DNA of 64,000 bases from Croceicoccus naphthovorans (lineage in GTDB: Bacteria; Pseudomonadota; Alphaproteobacteria; Sphingomonadales; Sphingomonadaceae), in assembly GCF_001028705.1 (NCBI RefSeq), contig NZ_CP011770.1, positions 3,475,501-3,539,500 on the forward strand, read 5' to 3'. Position 1 is the first letter of the stretch; each line of letters opens with the position of its first letter. The position numbers and the translations under genes are program-made. Under the pieces are notes generated by a model. The model did not search any database. It saw only the letters and a program-made list of their open reading frames with translations, and was not told the DNA's origin. This document shows, piece by piece, positions 17,598-25,540 of the stretch.

Positions 17598-17926
17598 CCT
17601 GTATCGGCACTTTTGCAGCCACACCCGACGGCTTTGAAGGGCGGCTGCAAACCCTGACCATCGACGCACCGCTGACCCTGGTGGCCGCCGACCCCGGCGA
17701 CACCGAGAACGCCCCTGACTATCGCATCATGGCAGGTGAAGGCGAGGAAACCTACGAGGTGGGTGCAGGCTGGAAACATGTCGGCGACAAGGCAGGCAGT
17801 TTTGTCACGCTCGTCATCGACGATCCGGTATTGCCTCGGCCCCTGCGCGCCAATCTGTTCAGTTCTGACGACCAGAACCATGTCCTTATATGGTCGCGCG
17901 GCGCGCGCCGCCCGGCAAAGGGCTGA
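17594..17926 (+). CDS. DUF736 family protein
   Basis: A 110-residue protein matching DUF736: MTCIGTFAATPDGFEGRLQTLTI, then ENAPDYRIMAG and LRANLFSSDDQNHVLIWSRG. The family is common in alphaproteobacterial plasmids and ICEs near transfer genes; its biochemical function is not known. It overlaps the peptidase gene by four bases and precedes the transglycosylase gene by four bases. Confidence 0.87.
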   Translation: MTCIGTFAATPDGFEGRLQTLTIDAPLTLVAADPGDTENAPDYRIMAGEGEETYEVGAGWKHVGDKAGSFVTLVIDDPVLPRPLRANLFSSDDQNHVLIWSRGARRPAKG

Positions 17927-17930
17927 TTCC

Positions 17931-18611
17931 GTGCTCCGCCTGTATCTTCTGCAGGGACTCCTGGCCACCATGTGGGCGGCGAGTCCGGCACAGGTTTTTG
18001 CGCAATCGGAGCAGTTTGTCCGAGCTTCCCAGCGCGTCGAGATTGCAGCGCATGTCAGCGAAGCATCTCAGCAATTCGGCATTCCCGAGCACTGGATCTA
18101 CGCGGTGATCCGCGCCGAAAGTGCGGGCCGGGTGCGGGCGGTTTCCAGAGCAGGAGCGATGGGTCTCATGCAGCTCATGCCCGGAACCTGGTCGCGGCAG
18201 CGCGCCCGGTTCTCGCTCGGGCAAGACCCGTTCGACCCGCGCGATAACATTCTGGCCGGCACGTCTTACCTGCGCGAAATGTATGATCGCTACGGCGCGC
18301 AAGGTTTCCTCGCGGCATACAATGCAGGTCCGGGACGCTACGAAGACTGGCTTGCCGGACGGCGTTCGCTGCCACTCGAAACGCGCCGCTATGTCGCCCG
18401 GATTGCGCCGCTGTTGCAGTCCGAGCGCATGTTTGCGGCGGCGCCTCTACAAGCCAGGAATGTTCCGGCTGGCGCCTTGCAGCCTCCCGGCGCAGCGCGA
18501 AAAGAGTTGGACGAGGTGGCTATGCCCGGCCCCGCGGCGAACCCCTTCGCGCGACCGGAACAAGCCGCGCACGATCTATTCGCGCCCGTCTCGACGGCTT
18601 CCTCCCAATGA
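17931..18611 (+). CDS. Lytic transglycosylase (VirB1/TrbN-type)
   Basis: A 226-residue exported enzyme: signal peptide MLRLYLLQGLLATMWAASPAQVFA, then an SLT domain with the catalytic Glu in AVIRAESAGR and the motifs GAMGLMQLMPGTW and AAYNAGPG. It opens peptidoglycan locally for assembly of the conjugative channel. GTG 17931 is chosen because it starts the signal peptide; the frame is open upstream. The Pro/Ala-rich C-terminal 50 residues look unstructured. Confidence 0.9.
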   Translation: MLRLYLLQGLLATMWAASPAQVFAQSEQFVRASQRVEIAAHVSEASQQFGIPEHWIYAVIRAESAGRVRAVSRAGAMGLMQLMPGTWSRQRARFSLGQDPFDPRDNILAGTSYLREMYDRYGAQGFLAAYNAGPGRYEDWLAGRRSLPLETRRYVARIAPLLQSERMFAAAPLQARNVPAGALQPPGAARKELDEVAMPGPAANPFARPEQAAHDLFAPVSTASSQ

Positions 18612-18851
18612 AAGCGAGCCTCGCACCTTCGCGCAGCCATGCGTTCCCTGGCGAAAGCGGGCGAAGGACGGGAGGCTTGCGCACCAAAGGAAGGGAGGGA
18701 TGGCGAGATAAAAGCAGCGCCGTCGGTCGGGCTGCAGGTGGTTGGTTTCGCGGGAAATTACGCGCCGTCTCTGCTGTAAGTCTGCAGGCGCTTGAACCGC
18801 AATCCTTAGGCTTTTCAATGCTGAAAGCGCCGTCTTCCGATTTTCTTGTCT

Positions 18852-20594
18852 GTGGCTGACGACGAATTCGACATCAGGCCGGGCCGGTCGAGAGACAGCG
18901 ATGCGCGCGCCTATCGCAAGGCCGGTTCGCTGGTGGGACGCGTGCTGCAGGCCTCACGCCGGTCAGGCTATACACCGCTCGGGCGAGGCCGGGCAGGTGG
19001 CGGAACCGGTCACTTGGGGCGCGGCAAACATGCTGCGTTCAGAGGCAGCCCCCATGCTTTCCAGCGGCGGGTCATCATCAAGGCGCGCGTCGTTCGTCAT
19101 GGCGGCAGCCGCTTCCGCTCTGCACCGCTCGCTCGCCACATCGCCTATCTCGAACGCGACGGCGTCACCCGTGACGGATCGGATGCCCAGATGTTCGATG
19201 CCTCGTCGGATGAGGTCGATGGCGATGCCTTCGCCGCGCGCTGCGAAGACGACCGGCATCACTTCCGCTTCATCGTGTCGCCGGAAGACGCGAGCGAGAT
19301 GGCTGACCTGCGCGCTTTCACGCGCGAACTGCTTGAAGATATGGCGAGCGACCTCGACACCAGCCTCGACTGGGTAGCGGTCGATCACTGGAATACCGAT
19401 AACCCGCACGTCCATGTTCTGGTCCGCGGAGTTGCCTCGGACGGCAGGGATCTGGTGATCGATCGCTCTTATATCAGCGAAGGCATGCGTGCCCGTGCCC
19501 AGGAGCGCGTCACTATCGAACTCGGGCCGCGCAGCGAGCGCGATATTCAGCTAGCGCTTCGCCGCGAGGTCGATGCCGAGCGCTGGACCTCACTCGACCG
19601 CCGGCTGCAAAAGCAACGCGACGATCTCGGCGTGGTCGATTTGTCCCCCGAAGTCGATGCGACACGCCGCAGCAACCGCGCATTCCTTATCGGCCGCGCA
19701 CGAACGCTCGAACGCATGGGATTGGCCGAGCGGATCGGGGCGGCGCGCTGGACCTTGGCCGCAGATCTCGAACCGACATTGCGCGCGCTGGGCGAGCGCG
19801 GCGACATCATCAAGACCTTGCACAAGGCGATGCGTGGACGCGGCGCACAAGGCGCCCTTGCATCCTTCGCGCTGCATGGAGAAGACGAGAACCGCCGGGT
19901 CATCGGAAGGTTGGTCGAGCGCGGTCTTCATGATGAGCTGACAGGCGAGGCTTATGCGATCGTCGAAGGAGTGGACGGGCGTGCGCATTATCTGCGTTTT
20001 CCCGATCTGGACCAGACAAGCGATGCAGCACCCGGCGCCATCGTCGAGACAGGCGAATGGACCGACCGCAACGGGCGACGGCGCAGCAGCCTGCTGGTGC
20101 GTTCGGACCTGCCGCTCGAGCGGCAGATTGACGCGCGCGGGGCGACCTGGCTCGACCGGCAGCTGCTGTCGGCACGAGCCGCGTCGCTGGGAGGCGGCTT
20201 CGGCAATGAAGTCCGGAAGGCTCTTGACGAGCGCCGTGAATGGCTCGTCGATCAAAGTCTTGCGAAGCGACATGGTAGGAGCGTGACCTTGGTGCGCAAC
20301 CTGCTCGGAACGCTCCGCAAGCAGGAACTGGACGCGGCAGGTAAAGCGCTGGCTGCGCGTCATGGTCGTCTGGCAAATCCGGTAACGGAAGGGGATCACA
20401 TTTCCGGCATCTACCGCGAGCGCATTTCGCTGGCGTCGGGTCGCTTCGCCATGATCGATGACGGAGCGGGTTTCCAGCTCGTGCCCTGGAGGCAAGACCT
20501 CGAGCGGCATCTTGGAAAAGAAGTCGCTGGCAAGGTCCATGTGCGAGGCGGTGTCGACTGGAACTTTGCGCGCTCGCGCGGTCCGGCGGTTTGA
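18852..20594 (+). CDS. DUF3363-type relaxase/mobilisation nuclease
   Basis: A 580-residue VirD2-like protein. An Arg/Gly-rich start leads to the nuclease domain, with ARHIAYLERDG (a candidate catalytic Tyr) and the metal-binding HVHVLVRG (His 186 and 188). The C-terminal half matches DUF3363. It nicks oriT and leads the strand into the recipient. No good ribosome site decides between GTG 18852 and TTG 18846. The 240 bases upstream contain no gene and may carry oriT. Confidence 0.88.
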   Translation: MADDEFDIRPGRSRDSDARAYRKAGSLVGRVLQASRRSGYTPLGRGRAGGGTGHLGRGKHAAFRGSPHAFQRRVIIKARVVRHGGSRFRSAPLARHIAYLERDGVTRDGSDAQMFDASSDEVDGDAFAARCEDDRHHFRFIVSPEDASEMADLRAFTRELLEDMASDLDTSLDWVAVDHWNTDNPHVHVLVRGVASDGRDLVIDRSYISEGMRARAQERVTIELGPRSERDIQLALRREVDAERWTSLDRRLQKQRDDLGVVDLSPEVDATRRSNRAFLIGRARTLERMGLAERIGAARWTLAADLEPTLRALGERGDIIKTLHKAMRGRGAQGALASFALHGEDENRRVIGRLVERGLHDELTGEAYAIVEGVDGRAHYLRFPDLDQTSDAAPGAIVETGEWTDRNGRRRSSLLVRSDLPLERQIDARGATWLDRQLLSARAASLGGGFGNEVRKALDERREWLVDQSLAKRHGRSVTLVRNLLGTLRKQELDAAGKALAARHGRLANPVTEGDHISGIYRERISLASGRFAMIDDGAGFQLVPWRQDLERHLGKEVAGKVHVRGGVDWNFARSRGPAV

Positions 20595-20620
20595 GGAGCA
20601 CCGGCATCATAACGGAAATC

Positions 20621-20657
20621 TTGACAAACGCACCATATGATGCTTATAAACGCATCA
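20621..20657 (+). promoter_or_regulatory. Promoter with overlapping operator, toxin-antitoxin operon
   Basis: TTGACA (20621-20626), a 17-base spacer and TTATAA (20644-20649) form a near-ideal sigma-70 promoter. The -10 box is inside the inverted repeat TGATGC N8 GCATCA (20638-20657), which would let a bound antitoxin block polymerase. It lies 12 bases before the antitoxin ATG. Confidence 0.75.
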
Positions 20658-20668
20658 GGAGATGCGAT

Positions 20669-21100
20669 ATGGTAAGTGCAGCGATTCAGCATGCCGAAGC
20701 TCCCCCGGGGCTTCAGACCTTTGCAAGCGACGGTGATCGCAGCCGCCTCACCAGCGCTGCGGTAAAGGCCGTGCTGCGCCTCATTGGGGCCTGGGGTGCG
20801 AGCAACGCTGAGGGCGCTGCGCTGCTCGGCGTGTCCGAAAGCACCTGGGACCGGATGAAAGCCGGAACCTGGGAAGGCTCGCTCGGTCAGGACCAGCTGA
20901 CCCGCGCGTCGGCGCTGATCGGTCTGTTCAAGGGACTGCATCTGCTGTTCGCCAACGACATGGCCGATCGCTGGCCAAAGCTCGAAAACAGGGCCCCGTT
21001 GTTTGATCGCCGCTCGCCCATCGGGGCGATGATCGAAGGCGGCATTCCGCGCATGCTGGAGACCAGACAATATATCGACGCGCTTCGTGGCGGGCTCTGA
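20669..21100 (+). CDS. Xre/MbcA/ParS-type antitoxin of a RES toxin
   Basis: A 143-residue protein with an Xre-like helix-turn-helix region (AEGAALLGVSESTWDRMKAGTW) and a C-terminal toxin-binding domain (LIGLFKGLHLLFANDMADRWPKLEN ... APLFDRRSPIGAMIEGG), the usual MbcA/ParS layout. It neutralises the RES enzyme encoded next and probably represses its own promoter through the repeat over the -10 box. ATG 20669 follows CAGGAGATGCGAT. It overlaps the toxin gene by 14 bases. Confidence 0.88.
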   Translation: MVSAAIQHAEAPPGLQTFASDGDRSRLTSAAVKAVLRLIGAWGASNAEGAALLGVSESTWDRMKAGTWEGSLGQDQLTRASALIGLFKGLHLLFANDMADRWPKLENRAPLFDRRSPIGAMIEGGIPRMLETRQYIDALRGGL

Positions 21101-21788
21101 GGAGGCAGGCGAGCCGCCGCAGATCCGCGAAGCGTTCGAGCGGACTGTCCGGCTCGTTTCCAGCGCGCGCTTGCGCGAAGCGGTCATGGCTCCACTTGCC
21201 GACAGTGATGCCGAGCTTGCGCTGCTCGCTGAAATCGAGGGGGCGACGAGTTCGCGCCTGATCGCCGAAGAGCGCGGGTTTGGCGAACTGACAGCCGACG
21301 AACTGGTTCACGGCGTGCCGCATGCCAGATTTATCAATGCGAGCTTTGCCTATGCCAAGCCGCGCGAGCCCAATCGCTTCAACCCCGCGAACCGCGGCGC
21401 ATGGTATGCCGCGCTCGATGTCGAGACCTGTATCGCCGAGGTCGGTCATCATCTGACCCAGGCGCTCGCCGATGCCGGCGATTTCGATGCCGTTGTCGAA
21501 TATGGCGAGATGATCGCCAGCATGGCGGGGGTCTTTATCGATCTGCGCGGCCTGCCTGATCACCCCGCACTCGATCCGGACAAAACGAAAGGCTATCCTG
21601 TCGGCAATGCTCTAGCGGCGCAGGCGCGCACCGCCGGCCATAACGGGATCATCTATTCTTCGGTCCGCTATGCGGGCGGAACCTGCATCGCGGCCTTGTG
21701 GCCCAATGTCGTGCAATCGGTCGCGCAAGGGGCGATGTACCGCCTGACCTGGACCGGCAATCCGGACTATAGTTGGGAAGCAATCTAG
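21087..21788 (+). CDS. RES-domain toxin (NAD+-degrading)
   Basis: A 233-residue protein with RES-domain features: HARFINASFAYAKPREPNRFNPANRGAWYAALDVETCIAEVGHH, and later SVRYAGGTCIAAL. RES toxins such as MbcT degrade NAD+ and stop growth unless the antitoxin is present. The GTG start lies inside the antitoxin gene. The pair sits between the relaxase and traG and probably stabilises the element. Confidence 0.88.
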   Translation: MAGSEEAGEPPQIREAFERTVRLVSSARLREAVMAPLADSDAELALLAEIEGATSSRLIAEERGFGELTADELVHGVPHARFINASFAYAKPREPNRFNPANRGAWYAALDVETCIAEVGHHLTQALADAGDFDAVVEYGEMIASMAGVFIDLRGLPDHPALDPDKTKGYPVGNALAAQARTAGHNGIIYSSVRYAGGTCIAALWPNVVQSVAQGAMYRLTWTGNPDYSWEAI

Positions 21789-21888
21789 CCGCTTCCCGCT
21801 TTCGCTACGCCAGCCTGCGCTCACACAGCTTCCGACTTGAATATGCGATGCAAAGCCGCCGTGCTGCCCTTCACGAAAGGAGACAGCT

Positions 21889-23883
21889 TTGTCGGCAACC
21901 CGGATATTGTGGGGTCAGATACTCGTCGTCTTCGCCCTCACGCTCGCAGGCGTTTGGGTGGGTACCCAATGGACCGCGCACGCGCTCGGCTATCAGGCAC
22001 AATTGGGCGCGCCGTGGTTCAGTGTTTTCGGAGCACCTGTCTATCCGCCTTACGCCATCTTCTGGTGGTGGTTCAGCTACGAAGCCTATGCTCCGCGCAT
22101 CTTCGAGACCGGCGGAATGATCGCCGCATCGGGCGGTCTCGTGTCGGTCGTGGTCGCTATCGGCATGTCGGTCTGGCGCGCCCGAGAGATCAGGAACAGC
22201 GCGACCTATGGCTCGGCGCGCTGGGCGACCCGTTCCGAAATTTCACGCGCGGGCCTTCTGGCAGGCAAGGGCGTCATTATCGGCCAGCATGCCAATCTCT
22301 ATCTTCGCCACGACGGACCCGAACATGTGCTCTGTTTCGCACCAACGCGCAGCGGCAAGGGGGTCGGCCTTGTCGTCCCGACGCTCCTGACCTGGCCGCA
22401 TTCTGCGATCGTGCACGATATCAAAGGTGAGAACTGGGAGCTGACCGCAGGCTTCCGATCCCGGTTCAGTCGCACGCTTCTGTTCGATCCGACCAATGAG
22501 GCGTCGGCAGCCTACAACCCGCTGATGGAAGTGCGCCGCGGCATCAACGAGGTGCGCGACGTGCAAAACATCGCCGATGTGCTGGTCGATCCCGAAGGCT
22601 CGCTTGAACGGCGCAACCACTGGGAGAAGACCAGCCATGCGCTTCTCGTCGGGGCCATTCTGCATGTGCTTTATGCCGAGCCTGACAAGACGCTTGCCGG
22701 GGTGGCGAACTTCCTGTCCGATCCGCGCCGATCGATCGAGGCGACTCTGACCGCAATGATGCGCACGCCGCATCTGGGGGAAGACGGCGTCCATCCGGTG
22801 GTTGCGAGCGCGGCGAGAGAACTGCTGAACAAGTCAGAGAACGAACGCTCGGGCGTGCTCTCGACCGCGATGTCGTTCCTCGGGCTGTACCGCGATCCGG
22901 TCATCGCCAGGGTCACGCGGCATTGCGAATGGCGCATCGCGGACCTAGTGGCACAGGGCCAACCGGTTACACTCTATCTCGTCGTCCCGCCATCAGACAT
23001 CAGCCGCACCAAGCCGCTTATCCGGCTCATCCTCAACCAGCTCGGAAGACGAATGACCGAGGACCTGCAGGAAGGTGCCGATCGCGAGCGGCTTCTCCTT
23101 ATGCTCGACGAGTTCCCTGCCTTGGGCAGGCTCGACTTCTTCGAAAGCGCGCTCGCCTTCATGGCGGGCTACGGCATCAAAGCCTTTCTGATCGCCCAGT
23201 CATTGAACCAGATCGAGAAGGCATACGGCCAGAACAATGCCATTCTCGACAATTGCCATGTGCGGGTGTGCTTCGCGACCAATGATGAGCGCACTGCCAA
23301 GCGCGTTTCGGAATCGCTCGGGACTGCGACCGAAACCCGGGCAATGCGCAATTATGCCGGGCACCGCCTCTCCCCGTGGCTCGGTCATTTGATGGTCTCG
23401 CGCTCGGAGACGGCGCGCGCTCTTCTGACCCAGGGCGAGATCATGCAGCTTCCCGATACCGACGAAATCGTGATGCTCGCAGGCGTGCATCCGATCCGTG
23501 CCAGGAAAGCGCGCTACTACCGCGATCCGCAGCTCAGCAAACGGGTGGAGTGTCCACCGACGGTTGAAAAGCCGGAGTTCGCAGCGGACGAGAGCGAATG
23601 GCACGGGAGACATGTGACCGCGCCTTCGCAATTGGAGAAATCGCCGACCGCGTCTGAAGAGTACGAGGTCGATGATCGCCAGTCCGATGGCGGGATCCGC
23701 CAATCCCCTGAATTGCCGGAATACGAAGATGTGGCGCCGCCGCCAGTCGAGATCCCCAACGAATTTGAGTTTGACGACCGAACGGACGACGATCAGGCAA
23801 ACCGCAATCGCAGAATGGCCGAGCGGATGCAGGCCAATGCGCGGCGCGCTGCGCTCGATCCCGGCGACGGGATCGAGCTATGA
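21889..23883 (+). CDS. traG: TraG/VirD4 conjugal coupling protein
   Basis: A 664-residue membrane ATPase that connects the relaxosome to the mating channel. Two or three N-terminal helices are followed by Walker A APTRSGKGVG (151-160) and Walker B LLLMLDEFPALGRL. The C-terminal 130 residues are acidic and probably disordered. TTG 21889 follows GAAAGGAGACAGC. The stop overlaps the next gene by four bases. Complete by family length. Confidence 0.93.
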   Translation: MSATRILWGQILVVFALTLAGVWVGTQWTAHALGYQAQLGAPWFSVFGAPVYPPYAIFWWWFSYEAYAPRIFETGGMIAASGGLVSVVVAIGMSVWRAREIRNSATYGSARWATRSEISRAGLLAGKGVIIGQHANLYLRHDGPEHVLCFAPTRSGKGVGLVVPTLLTWPHSAIVHDIKGENWELTAGFRSRFSRTLLFDPTNEASAAYNPLMEVRRGINEVRDVQNIADVLVDPEGSLERRNHWEKTSHALLVGAILHVLYAEPDKTLAGVANFLSDPRRSIEATLTAMMRTPHLGEDGVHPVVASAARELLNKSENERSGVLSTAMSFLGLYRDPVIARVTRHCEWRIADLVAQGQPVTLYLVVPPSDISRTKPLIRLILNQLGRRMTEDLQEGADRERLLLMLDEFPALGRLDFFESALAFMAGYGIKAFLIAQSLNQIEKAYGQNNAILDNCHVRVCFATNDERTAKRVSESLGTATETRAMRNYAGHRLSPWLGHLMVSRSETARALLTQGEIMQLPDTDEIVMLAGVHPIRARKARYYRDPQLSKRVECPPTVEKPEFAADESEWHGRHVTAPSQLEKSPTASEEYEVDDRQSDGGIRQSPELPEYEDVAPPPVEIPNEFEFDDRTDDDQANRNRRMAERMQANARRAALDPGDGIEL

Positions 23884-24350
23884 GCAAGGGCAACCGTATC
23901 AAGCATACGTTCCGCCTGCCGCCGGCCCTTTCCAGGCAGCTTGCAGACTATGCGGGTCGCAAGCGCGTTTCCCAGGCTTCGGTGGTAGAGGCCGCCGTCG
24001 GCTCTTTTCTCTCTCCCGATGGATCGGAACGCATGGAAGCGGCCTTCAGTCGACGCCTTGATCGCATAAGCCGACAGATCGGCAAGCTCGACTATCATAT
24101 CGAGGTCGGGAACGAGGCATTCGCGCTCTACCTCAGGCGATGGCTGGCGGTGACCCCGGCCATGCCGTTTGAAGCCAATGCCGCTGCGCGTGCCGATGCA
24201 GAAAAGCGGTTCGACTTCTTCGTCGAAGCGCTCGCGCGGCGCATGGAAACGGGCAGGCATCTCGCTGACGATCTCATTCGCGCGGCTTCGGAACCAAGGC
24301 TGAGTGAGATTGAAAATCCGGACGGAGACGGCCCTGAGCCTCCGGCGTAG
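23880..24350 (+). CDS. CopG/ribbon-helix-helix-like protein next to traG
   Basis: A 156-residue protein. The N-terminal HTFRLPPALSRQLADYAGRKRVSQASVVEAAVGSFL is a ribbon-helix-helix DNA-binding pattern; the rest is a long helical, probably coiled-coil tail. The same gene follows traG in many sphingomonad and Tn4371-like elements, where trbB comes next. Here a 12-kb island separates the two. Confidence 0.82.
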   Translation: MSKGNRIKHTFRLPPALSRQLADYAGRKRVSQASVVEAAVGSFLSPDGSERMEAAFSRRLDRISRQIGKLDYHIEVGNEAFALYLRRWLAVTPAMPFEANAAARADAEKRFDFFVEALARRMETGRHLADDLIRAASEPRLSEIENPDGDGPEPPA

Positions 24351-24484
24351 CCCTGACAAAGACCTTCGATAGTCCGGCAGGAAACACACATGAATAGAGC
24401 AGAGGAACGCTTTCTTTCATGCGCCGGCGCACCTGCAGGAATGCGAGGGTGCAACCATTCCAAGTGCTTGCTAAAGGTCCAGTA

Positions 24485-25408
24485 ATGCGCACCGAACTCG
24501 ATCATCTGCCTCCGCAAAAGCAACGGGAACTTGAGCGCGTGGTGCAGCTGATCTTCGAAGAATTCGATGATGCCTTTGCGCTGGCGAAGCACGAGTGGAA
24601 GAAGGCCGGTCGCATTCTCAAGGTCATTCTCTACGGCAGCTATGCCCGCGGAACTTGGGTCGACGAGCCGCATACGGCCAAGGGCTACCAGTCGGACTAC
24701 GATCTGCTCATCATCGTCAACGACAAGCGGCTGGTCGACCGGGTCAAGTACTGGTCGAAGCTCGATGACCGGCTGATGCGCGAGTACGGCGTGACCAAAT
24801 CGCTCAAGACGCCGGTCAATTTCATCGTCCATACGCTGCAGGAGGTGAACGACGGTCTCGCGCACGGACGCTATTTCTTCATGGATGTCGCGAAGGACGG
24901 GATCGCGCTTTACCAATCCGACGACACCGAGCTCCACACGCCGAAGCCCAAGACTGCCGGTGAGGCGCTGGCAATGGCGCAGGAGTATTTCGACGAGTGG
25001 TTCCCGACAGCGATGCAACGGTATGAGCTATCAAAGGTGGGCCGGGAGCGAGGATTCCTAAAACCCGCAGCATTCGACATGCATCAATCGGCCGAATTTC
25101 TATACCATTGCGTGCTGTTGGTCTGCACGTTCTATACACCGCATGTGCATAATCTGGGTTTTCTCCGCACCCAGGCGGAGCGAATCGACCCACGCCTGAC
25201 CTATGTCTGGCCGCGCGACACGCGCCGCGATCGTGCGCGCTTTGAGAAGCTGAAGGAAGCGTACGTCAAGGCTAGATACTCAAAGCATTACCGCATCACC
25301 AGCGAAGAGCTCGAATGGCTCGGAGAGCAGGTTGAGGAGCTTGGCCGGGTCGTGCACGAGATATGCTCAGACCGTCTCAAAAAGCTCAGTAATGAAATAA
25401 ACCCCTAA
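24485..25408 (+). CDS. Fused nucleotidyltransferase-HEPN (MNT-HEPN) protein
   Basis: A 307-residue protein. The first half is a minimal nucleotidyltransferase with GSYARG (51-56) and the metal-binding SDYDLLI (70-76; Asp 71 and 73). The second half is helical and HEPN-like (AFDMHQSAEFLYHCVLLVCTFY); a candidate RNase site is KARYSKHY, but its R-to-H spacing is shorter than the usual Rx4-6H. In two-gene MNT/HEPN toxin-antitoxin systems the transferase modifies and silences the HEPN toxin; here both are on one chain. It converges with the Ssp-linked operon. Role in defence is inferred. Confidence 0.8.
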   Translation: MRTELDHLPPQKQRELERVVQLIFEEFDDAFALAKHEWKKAGRILKVILYGSYARGTWVDEPHTAKGYQSDYDLLIIVNDKRLVDRVKYWSKLDDRLMREYGVTKSLKTPVNFIVHTLQEVNDGLAHGRYFFMDVAKDGIALYQSDDTELHTPKPKTAGEALAMAQEYFDEWFPTAMQRYELSKVGRERGFLKPAAFDMHQSAEFLYHCVLLVCTFYTPHVHNLGFLRTQAERIDPRLTYVWPRDTRRDRARFEKLKEAYVKARYSKHYRITSEELEWLGEQVEELGRVVHEICSDRLKKLSNEINP

Positions 25409-25540
25409 TCGATGCTCGCCTGTCGGGTCCGATCGCACTGTAGCAGATGTCTGCGTTGCGCGCCTACTTCGGACCTAGCTGAATATTGTTTTCGATCGCG
25501 AGGAGAGACGCTCATCACAGGGCGAAGTTCTGAAAGAGGC

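Noticed and set aside
18608..18859. 83-codon plus-strand frame between transglycosylase and relaxase
   Set aside because: No ribosome site, no family pattern, and a Gly/Arg/Ser-rich chance translation; treated as non-coding, possibly oriT.
19590..20540. Long minus-strand open frame opposite the relaxase gene
   Set aside because: Shadow of the relaxase coding frame; low-complexity Arg/Pro composition and no domain.
24360..24385. CGATAGTCCGG (inverse of the iteron core) after the copG gene
   Set aside because: An isolated 11-base match. Similar CCGGACTATCG strings occur inside coding sequence near 17388, so it is not evidence of another RepA site.
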